Positions 25,031 through 36,898 of a DNA stretch of 64,000 nucleotides are shown here, piece by piece (positions within the stretch are counted from its first letter, which is position 1; every line of letters starts with the position of its first letter). The position numbers and the translations under genes were made by a program. The notes below the pieces were generated by a model that saw only the letters and a list, made by a program, of their open reading frames with translations, made no database searches and had not been told where the DNA came from. This DNA is from Chrysomallon squamiferum (Eukaryota > Mollusca > Gastropoda > Neomphalida > Peltospiridae), in assembly GCA_012295275.1 (NCBI GenBank), contig CM022678.1, forward strand, positions 20,143,056-20,207,055, in the 5' to 3' direction.

Positions 25031-28000
25031 CAGTTCATGAAATAACATTTTCATCTTTATGACATAGCTCCAATGCCACTTACTTATAAAACAGAACCCT
25101 ATTACACATTAACACATACACAATAAAACCTCACTCACCATTTTGTTCACATACTGAAAAACCTTTCCCCAAAATTAACACACAGAATTAGAGATGAGAA
25201 ACAAACCCTTTTTTGGAAGTCATAACCAATCTTAAACACACAGTGCAACACATCCTCATACACATAACAGTTTTCACAAACTAACACACACTTTACTCAT
25301 GTGATTTACAACCATTTCCACAAATTAACAATCAGATTTTACATATATCATTTAAAACACAATGAATTTGATACATTTCCAGTTTAATATTTCCACAAAT
25401 GAGATTGTCTTATGGACACAAATCATTTTAGTTTCCATAGCTGTATACACATATTTTACACATATCACAAAACACCTTTTCCAAAAGCATGTGTTTTTGA
25501 TATCTATCTATCTATCTATCTATATATATGAAAAACATTACCACAAACCAAAAAATACATACATCACTTCTCCACAAACAATCACAAAGTATCATACGCA
25601 CACAAACTTGTAGTTACAAATTATATATATACTTCATGAGATATATTTTATTATTACTTTTATCTTATTTTTTTACCAACAGTATGATTGTCACAATGGC
25701 AAGAAAACTACAACAAAACTATAATAATAATAATAATAATATAATAATAAAAGTATAATAATAATAATTATAATGATAATAATAGCGAGTAATAACAATA
25801 GCAGTAGTAATAATAACAGAAAAAATAATAAAATAATAATGATAAAAGTAAAGAGTAATAGCAGTAGTAGTAATAGTAATAATAATATTAACAACAGTAA
25901 CAACAATAATAATAATAATAATAATTAATTAACTCATAAAAAAAAGGTAATTTTCAAGTCTGATCTCTTATATATCTAACCTCTTTAAGAAAAGCACCTG
26001 CACAATGAAGTGCATCTCCAACACATTATACAAATGCACCAAAGATTCCACATCAATATTATTATATGCAAGAAAAGTAAAGGATTATCTAACCTTTTTT
26101 TTTTTTTTCAGAAAGAAAGAACTTGATGAAGATATTATTTAATTAATGATGAAGTTTTAAATCAAGTTATCAGGACATCAAGATATTGAATGTATAAATG
26201 AGGTGTCATAATATCTTATTCTCTTATATTATAGATGACTGGGAGAATATTTATTTTTATTTTATTAATATTTTTTTTCCCCCCACACAAGAATATATCA
26301 TAGCTTTTATGGAGCAGGAATGGGTTTTTTTATTGACTGAAATTGTATTTCTAACTAGCTTTTTTTGTTCTTGAAAAAAAAAAAAAGAAAGAAAAAAAAG
26401 AAATATATACAAATAATAAATAAATATATAAAAGCAAATGTAAAACAGAATGTATAGACTATGACATCAAGTTGTCAGATTCTGAAGTTACTAAGGATAT
26501 ATATCGTAGTTATATTTGTCAACCATACACATCTGCAAGTTTATTTTTGTAAACTTTAATTAATCTAAATATTACTTTTTACAGTGAAAATGAAAAAAAA
26601 CCCATCTGTTGTAATAAATTATTGCAGTATTTTACACATACTGAACATGGAGATGCTGATGTAGCAGTGAAATAAGATTGTAGATTGTTATAAAATGAAC
26701 AAAAGAAAAAATAAAATGAAAAACAATTTCCGATTTAAGAATTTTTCTGTTTTTCATATGGCAGTGAAAGCCATTCATTACTTCATTTTCAACTAAAGAA
26801 AATGAAAATAAGATTTTTTTTTTAATTGTAGATACAGCCTCTTATATATATATATATTAACTGGTGATTCAGATATTTCTATTTTCAAAATTGTAGTGAA
26901 AGCCTGGTTGTATCAAATGATAACTTTTATTATTTTAGATTCATTAAAAATATATATATTTCAAAAAATTCTTTCGTTCATGATTTAAAATTTAATAAAA
27001 CAATAATTTGAATTAGAAATATTTAGATAAGTAATTTCCAGGAATTATTAATGAGCAAGAATAGAAAAGCAAAATATTCAGTGGTACAAAATACCCATTG
27101 TCATTTGAAAACAAAGCAAAATATAAATATTACAGCTGAACTATGTTAAAAACTCAATCTGCATAAACAGCAAAACTATAAATAATTAAACACAAGTGAA
27201 AAAACTAAATACAAGTACACTGAACTAAAATAATATTACATTTACATAAAATTATTTTTTTTTATTTTTTTATTTTTTGAATATGTAATTTCTTTGGCAA
27301 TTTATTTCGAGGTATAATATTCAAAAAGAATAAAGAAAAGCTGTGGTATGATTAAAAATTAAAAATTAAACCAATTAAAATAGCTGCTTTTACAGTAAGG
27401 CTGGAAATAACAAAAATGTTTTAAAAAGATAAATTAAAATGAATGAAAACAAATAAGAAAGTAAAATCTTGAAGCAGCCACAGCAGCAAGTTTTAAACAT
27501 CAGTGAAATAAGCAAGATTATCTGAAGTCAATGGAAGCTAGAAATACTTTAATAAAAGATAAGTATTAATTAATTAATTTAAAATATATCATATGTTAGT
27601 CATCTCACATGATTTTGCATTCAAGATGAATGTTTTTAAACTTCAGTCAATTTCAGAATGGACTGATCAATGTAAAATCTCAAAAATAAGCTTTATAATT
27701 TCAAAATTTCCTTCTTTAATACTTTAACTGTTAAAAGAATCACAATCAGAAATTTAACACATGATTAGATTAAGAGATGTATTACTGAAAAGTGAAAAAT
27801 AGTAACAGCAAACAACAAAAGAATTATGTAAGTTTATCAATTGCACAAAAAATAATTGGTCAAATCATACAAAATGACTGGATAAGAATACCATAATCCA
27901 GTGAAATAAAATATACACACAACTGTATAATATTTATAATATTTATTAAATATTCATCAAAAAAAAAAAAAAAAATAACAACATTAAAAAAAATTAAATG

Positions 28001-28177
28001 TCTAACAATAATGCCAAAAGCACTGACTGACTGTAGCTAAGTGAGAAGTGATGTATAGATTGAAGATCTCTGACCATCAGTAAATTTAACAGATCTGTTC
28101 CTTAGAGTTCCTTAGAGTTGAAAGAATTAAAAAAAAAATATCTTCAGAAATGTGTCGTGTGTTGTTTGTAGCTATCA

Positions 28178-28307
28178 TCAAACGTGCATTTCATGTTTTC
28201 TCCAGTTTGTTACGAACTCGTAGAGTAAAAACACGATGCAAATATTGGGTGTGACGTGCCACACGTACACGCCCAAACCTTTGTAGAAACCTCGCAGTCT
28301 TTCAAAC
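28178..28307 (-). CDS. SLC25A32: SLC25A32 proximal terminal exon (divergent C-terminus)
   Basis: Acceptor TTATTGGCAG|GTTTGAAAG; open to TGA at 28180-28178. It reads [20 protein letters not shown] and then a variant of the last helix ([10 protein letters not shown]). It keeps the [10 protein letters not shown] and YE positions of the family but differs from the canonical sequence at the residues between, where the distal exon has PNLLR. It has the same length and phase as the distal exon, so it most likely arose by exon duplication. It may be an alternative last exon or a decaying copy that has stayed open. Confidence 0.7.
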
Positions 28308-31300
28308 CTGCCAATAAAACATTGTCATGAAGACAGAACTTTCCTTTATATGTGACAACCCACACACGTACAAGAACACAGTACATGACCAAAAAATAAT
28401 AAAAAAATAAGGAAATAAAATGAATAAATATTTCCAACTGTGCTTTCACATTTCATTTATTTATGATATAAAAATATATATCAACAAAAGAAGTAATAAA
28501 AACATATATAATGAAAAAAAGAAAAAGTGAAAATTAATTATTTACCATTTGTTTTTCTTAACACCTGTTGCAGTGTAAATAAAAGAATGAGAGAGAGAGA
28601 GAGAGAGAGAGAGGTGTATCAGAGAGAAAAAGCTGACAGCAAAGAAAAAAAAAAATACAGCCTAAAAAATATTTTTCAAAAAAAGAGTAAAAACGAGAGG
28701 GCAAAGCAGAACAAAATTGAAAATAAAAATGGTGCCATGAAACAACTTTTAACCTAGCACAGCCCTACAAGCTTAAAAATATTTTTCAAAAAAAATGAGT
28801 CAAAAAAAAAAAAATAAATAAACGAAAAGCCACGCAACACAAATATCAACAAAAGTAAATATATTTTAAAAATCTGTACTACTTACTTCCAGATTTGCTT
28901 CACCACGTCAATGACACCGTTGTATTTTCGATGCTGATCTTGAAGTCGCGAGCGACTACTTGGTATGGGTAGGTTGTGCCAGCAGCAAACATTTTGGACA
29001 GGGCGGCAAAAGAGATGTATTCTAAAGAGCTCTGAAATGAGTGAATTTGTATGTTGACTCTGGGACTCTGTGTGTGTGTCTGTGCGTCTGTGTGTGTGTA
29101 TGTGTGTGTGTGTGTGTGTGAATGTGTGTGTGTGAATGTGTGTGTGTGGATAGATGCCTGTATCTATGGACAACAAATATTAAATGACACCAGACAACAA
29201 TCTCAATTTACGTAATAAATAACATACCAGTTTGGAATCAAGTGGTTGATTTAAATATTTATTGTACAGAGTTTTCATTTCTTCATAGGCCATGAACTGC
29301 AAGGCACCATGGGAAATTCCAAACACACCTGGTATAAATCCCTATAAAATAAAAAAAATAAATAAATAAATAAATAAACAACGATAATGCTTCATTTTCA
29401 TTTTTATATTTTTTTAAACAATAATATTAAATTTAAAACAATTATTTAAATTACACAACTATTACTACTACTAATAAATATTATTATTATTATTATCAGT
29501 ATATTTATTTTATGGTTATTTAAAACACCATTATAATGCTTCATCTTTATTTTTATTTTTGTATTTTTTAAACGATAAGGTTAAATTTAAAACAATTATT
29601 AAAATTACACCTACAACTATTACTACTACTAAATATTATTATTATTATATTTTATTTCTTAAATGATAATACTAAATTTAAAACAATTATTAAAATTATA
29701 CTACAGCTACTACTAATACTAAATATTATTATTATTATTATCATCATCATCACTATATCTATTATTATGGTTTTAGTTAAATAAAACACTACTTTCAGTA
29801 TCTCAGTCACTGATTCACTGTGTGTTACAGGGAAAAAAAGAGACCCTGAATGCCCTCCAGTTTGTAAATTTTCACCCAAGCCAACCATTCGATACATGAC
29901 TCCTGTGTGTTGCCCTGACGCATTCTTGTACTGAAGACAAAGGCGCGTTTTCGTAACCCATATCGGATTCGTCAACACCAAAGTCGCAAAACCTGAAAAA
30001 TTATTAAAAATATAACAACAAAATAATAACAGTGAGAGTAATTAGATTATTATAGTTTTTATTTAATTTAAAGTGAAACGAATAGTAATGATGATAATAA
30101 TAATAATAATAATAATAAATAATAATAAATAATAATAATATATTTAATGTATAATAGCAATTAACATGGCCTGAAATAATTTTGTAAATTCTGACACTAA
30201 TTATTTTGTTTCTTAAGAGAATGTATGTTCGGTTGTTTGAATGTTGAAGGAACACAGATTTTTTTTATTTCCAAAATAATCATACTGTTGGAATTTAAAA
30301 GATTTGAGACTACTAAATTAAATATGTAATGTCACATTCCTATAAAGTGTAATTCTTTTTTTATTATTATTATTTTTAATATCATGTTTGAAAGTGTTTG
30401 TAAATGTAATTTTTGTTTTTAAATAAAAAATTAAAAAATAAATATTCATGTAAATAAATAAATCAGATAAAGCAGATTTGTAATTTCGACAAAGTATCTG
30501 TGTTAAAACGATAAATAAGAAAATAAATAAACAAGTAAGAAAGCAAAAATAAATAAGTAAATAAAAAGAAATAAGTAAGAAAATAAATATACAAGTAAAT
30601 AAATAAATAAATAAATAAATAAATACAATAAATAAATAAATAAATAAGCAAATAAATAACTAAAATAAATAAATAAGTAAGTAAATAAATAAATGAAGAA
30701 AGAAATAAGCAAAACAATGAATAAACAAACTAACTAACTAAATAAATAAATAAATAAATAATATTGACACAAAACCTGCTTCAGCTGCTACAGTGAGATG
30801 CATAACTGGACCCAAGTTTTTTGTTGAATCGCTGTCCTGCATCCAGCTTTTTATAGTACTGTACCTGAAACAAGAACCAGAAACATTTCTTTACATTCAG
30901 TTTAATAATCAAACTTTTTATAGTACTGTACCTGAAACAAGAACCAGAAACATTTCTTTACATTCAGTTTAATAATCAAACTTTTTTTTATAGTACTGTA
31001 CCTGAAACAAGAACCAGAAACATTTCTTTACATTCAGTTTAATAATCAAACTTTTTATAGTACTGTACCTGAAACAAGAACCAGAAACATTTCTTTACAT
31101 TCAGTTTAATAATCAAACTTTTTATAGTACTGTACCTGAAACAAGAACCAGAAACATTTCTTTACATTCAGTTTAATAATCAAACTTTTTATAGTACTGT
31201 ACCTGAAACAAGAACCAGAAACATTTCTTTACATTCAGTTTAATAATCAAATAATACTGTACCTGAAACAAGAACCAGAAACATTTCTTTACATTCAGTT

Positions 31301-34300
31301 TAATAATCAAACTTTTTATAATACTGTACCTGAAACAAGAACCAGAAACATTTCTTTACATTCAGTTTAATAATCAAACTTTTTATAATACTGTACCTGA
31401 AACAAGAACCAGAAACATTTCTTTACATTCAGTTTAATAATCAAACTTTTTATAGTACTGTACCTGAAAAACAGACACCAAAAACATTTCTTTACATTAA
31501 CTTTAATAATCAAACATTTTATAGTACTGTACCTGAAAAAACAGACATCAAAAACATTTCTTTACATTCAGTTTAATAATCAAACTTTTTATAGTACTGT
31601 ACCTGAAACAAGAACCAGAAACATTTCTTTACATTCAGTTTAATAATCAAACTTTTTATAGTACTGTACCTGAAACAAGAACCAGAAACATTTCTTTACA
31701 TTCAGTTTAATAATCAAACTTTTTATAGTACTGTACCTGAAACAAGAACCAGAAACATTTCTTTACATTCAGTTTAATAATCAAACTTTTTATAGTACTG
31801 TACCTGAAACAAGAACCAGAAACATTTCTTTACATTCAGTTTAATAATCAAACTTTTTATAGTACTGTACCTGAAACAAGAACCAGAAACATTTCTTTAC
31901 ATTCAGTTTAATAATCAAACTTTTTTTTTATAGTACTGTACCTGAAACAAGAACCAGAAACATTTCTTTACATTCAGTTTAATAATCAAACTTTTTATAG
32001 TACTGTACCTGAAACAAGAACCAGAAACATTTCTTTACATTCAGTTTAATAATCAAACTTTTTATAGTACTGTACCTGAAACAAGAACCAGAAACATTTC
32101 TTTACATTCAGTTTAATAATCAAACTTTTTTATAGTAACCTGAAACAAGAACCAGAAACATTTCTTTACATTCAGTTTAATAATCAAACTTTTTATAATA
32201 CTGTACCTGAAACAAGAACCAGAAACATTTCTTTACATTCAGTTTAATAATCAAACTTTTTATAATACTGTACCTGAAACAAGAACCAGAAACATTTCTT
32301 TACATTCAGTTTAATAATCAAACTTTTTTATAATACTGTACCTGAAACAAGAACCAGAAACATTTCTTTACATTCAGTTTAATAATCAAACTTTTTATAA
32401 TACTGTACCTGAAACAAGAACCAGAAACATTTCTTTACATTCAGTTTAATAATCAAACTTTTTATAATACTGTACCTGAAAAACAGACACCAAAAACATT
32501 TCTTTACATTCAGTTTAATAATCAAACATTTTATAGTACTGTACCTGAAACAAGAACCAGAAACATTTCTTTACATTCAGTTTAATAATCAAACATTTTA
32601 TAGTACTGTACCTGAAACAAGAACCAGAAACATTTCTTTACATTCAGTTTAATAATCAAACATTTTATAGTACTGTACCTGAAACAAGAACCAGAAACAT
32701 TTCTTTACATTCAGTTTAATAATCAAACTTTTTATAATACTGTACCTGAAACAAGAACCAGAAACATTTCTTTACATTCAGTTTAATAATCAAACTTTTT
32801 ATAATACTGTACCTGAAAAACAGACACCAAAAACATTTCTTTACATTAACTTTAATAATCAAACATTTTATAGTACTGTACCTGAAAAACAGACATCAAA
32901 AACATTTCTTTACATTAACTTTAATAATCAAATATTTTATAGTACTGTACCTGAAAAAACAGACATCAAAAACATTTCTTTACATTAAGTTTAATAATCA
33001 AACTATCTGATTACTTTTGCATAATTAATTTATTTGATCAATTATTAAAGTGAACTCTATATACTTCAAAGATTTATTTGTTTTATTATGTGATCAATTT
33101 TTTTATTTGTGTCAGTGTATCACAATAACAGAGCACTGTGCCATAATCTGTTAAGTTGTTAATAATAATAATAATAATAATAAATATAAAAATTAAAATT
33201 ATTAAAAATAATGAACAACACACACTGATAAAGAAGAAGTACTTATTAAAGATAACTCAACATACACATGTATCCAAAAAAAAAAAAATAATAATAATAA
33301 AAAAATAAAAATTAGATTTAGATATTAAAACTTACAGAAAAAAATACATGCCCCATGAAATGCCTGCCCCCCACACATTGGGTGTGACTCCTTGGTAGAG
33401 ACCAACGAAGCCATCACTTTTGGCAATGCTTGTTAAAGCATGAATAAGTCCTTTGTACTGAGGTCGTTTGGTAATTCCAATCCCTTCATTCACTGAAAAA
33501 CAGAAGAGTTCACAGATATCATCAAGTTCAATGATCAAAATTCAGTCTGTGAAAAAAATAACTGTCTAATCAACCATTATAATCAGTTCACAGAAAAAGT
33601 TAGTCCACTCCTGCTTATTATCATCTAATTCAAACTAATTATCATAATGAATTCACACAAAGTTTTACAGTCAGTTCGCACAAATTATCATAATCAACTC
33701 ACACAAAGCATCAGAGTCAATTTACAACAGTTAGGAGTCAGGTCACACAAATCAGAAAAGTGACTACAGCTGGCTATCAAATAACATCACAGTCAGTTCA
33801 CACCTATCAGTTTACACTGAACATTGCAGTTAGATCATACCAATCACAAACATCATTAATGCTGACTTTAATAAACCACATCTGTCAAGTTACCTAAACC
33901 ATGAGTTAATTCTAACAAATATTTAGGTTCTCTGGTTGTAGTGCAGCGTAAAATCTTCATATTCAAGTAACGTAAACCTCACTTCAGTTGTTTGTGGTTA
34001 AGGTAAATTTTGTTACAAAAACCATCATTGTGCTGCAGCAGAAGGTTTCCCTGCTTTTTGTGACGTGTTTTTGCATTCCTTGAAGACAGGGTTTCCTTAT
34101 TCTCCTTTCTTTTTCATCATTATTTATACATATTTTCAAAAACAAGTAATATCATAATAGAGTATACATATTCAGCTTCATCATAATTTTTTTTGATTTT
34201 CTTTGATCAATGGAGAACATCAGTCATGTGACTAAGCTAAACTTGCTTGGGACTTGATATCACGAGCAAGCTCAAATTATGCATTTCTCTCATTATCTGC

Positions 34301-35543
34301 CAAATTTCATACATTTGTACCGAATGTGGGGTGTTTTCTGCAACTGACATGGCCAAAGTGATTGCTGTTGTTGCCAATGTTTAAAAAGTTTGATTTAGTA
34401 ATTATGTAGCATAATATTCCAGTTTTAGTTAAAACTTTCTTTCTGATAAAGATGCTGATGACAAAGACAGTTCTTAGCTAGTTATATTTTTATGAATTTT
34501 TTTTGGTATCTACATAATGAAGGCTTAAGGCAAATGTTTGCTAATTAATGTTCAACTGAAAATGAGCAACATCCCTGAAAATGTAAAGGCCTCTACAACT
34601 CACTAGTCTTATAAAATGATGTTTTTATGTACTGGTTTAATTTCTGTGGAGTTTTTGAGAACTGCCTAATTAAAATGCAAGGTACATTTCAGCTAATTAG
34701 TGCAAATTCAAATGATTAACTAATTAATTAAAATTCATGAATGTTTGCAACATGTAAAAATACTGTATGGCACTAGAACTCATCTAAAGCTTTTTTTTAT
34801 TATATATGTATTGGTTTGAATCTATATGAGATATTCAGAGTTTATGTTGCCACATGAACGAATCACAGTTTCTCCATAGATTCTGATGGAAAAATACCAG
34901 CACATTTTATTCAGATAAAAAATTGTATATTTTTTCATGCCAGTGATATCAAAGATACCTTGGTGTCATTTTAATCTGCTATTTTTTGCTCTTTCTGATA
35001 TATAATTTTACAGGAAAATAATAACTCTGAAAAGTTCACACACCTAGCTAAAGCAACAGTAAAATAATAAAAATAAGTAATGATATAATCGTTTCAAAAT
35101 ATGCTCTCTTCTCTTAACATCCAGTGATCCACATTAAACTTAATATTTAAGTTGTAAGATTCGCTTGTTTGTGGAACCAGAAAATGAATAAATAAAGAAA
35201 TAAAAATAAAAATGATGCAAGAATGAAGAAATTAAAATTTGTTTCGACACCTGGACGATTCAACTGAAGATGAAGACTGAATCCTGTTACTTACTGTTAG
35301 TAAGTGTTACTTTATTAGTATTACATTACCTATACACGATACAGATAAAATATTAATGGCGAAAAGAGAAAATAACCTATAATTACCTTGAAATCTAATT
35401 TTAACTAAATCCAGAGGATGGAGAATAAGCGTCGATACCACTCCTCCACTAATTCCGGCTAGAAGATGTTCCCATTTTATAGAACGCAATAGCCCGTCCT
35501 TCACTGAAAGACCAGGTTTCTTTTTAATTGTGGAAGAATCCAT
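28178..35543 (-). CDS. SLC25A32: SLC25A32, mitochondrial folate/FAD carrier
   Basis: Seven exons on the minus strand: 35543-35387, 33492-33336, 30864-30776, 29992-29829, 29341-29228, 29031-28887 and 28307-28178 (TGA). The product would be about 318 residues; the human carrier is 315. The three mitochondrial-carrier signatures are visible: [20 protein letters not shown] and TYPYQV. Other diagnostic pieces are [20 protein letters not shown] and [14 protein letters not shown]. The protein sits in the inner mitochondrial membrane. Three frame breaks are seen: in exon 4 at 29875-29877 and at the A-run 29833-29839 (these compensate, scrambling about 13 residues where [12 protein letters not shown] is readable in the next frame), and a missing base near 28953 in exon 6. 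A second terminal exon lies at 21574-21445. The gene is divergent from ATP6V1H. Whether the copy is functional depends on whether the indels are real. Confidence 0.9.
30510..30765. repeat. (AAAT)n / (AATA)n tetranucleotide tract
   Basis: Imperfect AAAT repeats with GTAA, GAAA and CAAA variants directly next to the SLC25A32 exon ending at 30776, on its downstream-intron side. Open frames across it are low-complexity Tyr/Leu/Ile strings. Confidence 0.9.
30847..33003 (-). repeat. about 32-copy, 67-bp tandem array of splice-acceptor units
   Basis: The unit (plus strand) contains TTTTTATAGTACTGTACCTG, AAACAAGAACCAGAAACA and TTTCTTTACATTCAGTTTAA. On the minus strand it reads as a pyrimidine-rich stretch, TTGTTTCAG, and then the exon start GTACAGTACTATAAAAAG. 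Only the copy at the low-coordinate end continues into the true exon (30864-30776). Most copies are almost identical; variants with AAAAACAGACACCAAAAACA occur near 31470, 31540, 32480 and 32815-32970. Poly(T) length differs among copies, which indicates slippage. Confidence 0.95.
33493..35386 (-). other. first intron of SLC25A32
   Basis: 1.9 kb, with relatively few microsatellites compared with the rest. Short degenerate CAGTTCACACAAATCA-like repeats lie at 33540-33860. The stretch 33900-35050 is more complex sequence and could be an old mobile-element relic, but no coding or terminal-repeat feature was recognised. Confidence 0.5.
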
Positions 35544-36153
35544 TGTTGTACTGCTAGTATGTTTGTAGTCGTCAACTTATTAAACCAAATAATCGTCTAT
35601 TTGACAAAATATCTCTCATTTCAGTCATTTCTGGCAGAAAACCGCTAGGCGCTCGTAACCTATGAACACCTGACTACAGAAGGCACCATATTGAAAAGGA
35701 CTGATTATGCGATAACTGAATAAATCGTACATTAATCGAATTTTTGATATAATCGAATCAAACAACACAGTAAACCATATGAAATATTTTAGACATAAAA
35801 CACACATTTTAGAAATAGTATCTCTTTACTTATTTTAGTATTTATAATTATTATATTTATCGGATGGTTGATATCCTTTAGCAGTATCAGCTGACATGAC
35901 GGATGTTTTGAGAGACACAAATTATGGAACACCGTACAGGCCTACTTTTATCATTATTATAATTTTATTAACAATAATCATAATTATAAGCTAAACATAC
36001 TCTTATCTCGTTTTAAATTAGTAGAAAAATATAAAACACAATTTAAAAATAATACCTAAGGAAAGAAATGCATTCTCTGCTGACTAAATATAACTTGCAA
36101 GTTGAAGTTACAGTTACGTCATTTCAAGAGAATCTGCAGAATATTTCATTTTA

Positions 36154-36201
<48 letters not shown>

Positions 36202-36898
36202 TTATATTATACTGATGTAGGGATTATTTATGTTGGGGGGTGATGATGAATGTTATTGACTTTTGCATTCGGCGTTTTGTTGGAATTGAAAGGGCAACGC
36301 TATAGAATTTTACCAATTTCTGAACATTTAAGGCCAGTTCAGGACTTGTGAAGTTCTGTCTAACAATTAGATGCCACCTAATACAACAAAAATATATTTG
36401 GGTAGTATGCTACCGTGTATACCTGTGTTTGTATAATAATAATAAAATTTCAAACATAAATGGGGAAGCAAATAAAAATAACAATAACAACAAAAATGAA
36501 AAAAAGAAAAAGAAAAGGAAAAAACAGAAATAGTATATATCTGTCTCTTTAACATTTTGTTCAGTTTTATACTTCAGCCAGAATGCAAAGTGGATAATTT
36601 ATTTCTTTATTATTTATTATTATTATTATTATTATACGTATATTTCACTTACTTACTGTTCTTCCGATTGTAATTATAGCAGTAGCATTAATACTGATAA
36701 TGGTAGATAAATATCATCACCATAATACTTTTGACACAAGCAATCCTTGGGTAAGTAATCCGAAAACGGGACGATCTTATAACCGTTTTCAACTCAAGAT
36801 GTCACATGACCCGGAATCAGAAGTGCTAAAATATGATACTTCTATATGCTTAATGTAAAGGTGTATTATAGGAGACTGTATACAATTTTGTTTTTAAT
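35544..36898. promoter_or_regulatory. divergent promoter region of SLC25A32 and ATP6V1H
   Basis: The two start codons (35543 minus, 36899 plus) are 1.36 kb apart and point away from each other. A GTCACATGAC motif at 36801-36810, close to the lysosomal CLEAR/M-box consensus, is followed directly by an ETS-like CCGGAA at 36811-36816, about 85 bp before the ATP6V1H start codon. A CRE-like TTACGTCA lies at 36114-36121. An (AAT)n tract occupies 36157-36201. Motif function is inference from known consensus sequences. Confidence 0.5.

Larger units (their letters stand above)
21575..28177. other. region between the two SLC25A32 terminal exons
   Basis: An intron for the distal form and 3' flank for the proximal form. 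It is AT-rich and contains AAT tracts (21600-21730, 25718-25925), poly(A)-like blocks (23230-23262, 23420-23460, 23485-23512) and tandem arrays. No other exon was recognised; open frames here are low-complexity. Confidence 0.6.

Noticed and set aside
30847-33003. Regular 67-bp units could be mistaken for a CRISPR array.
   Set aside because: There are no unique spacers; whole units are near-identical, the host is an animal genome, and the unit is derived from an intron/exon border.
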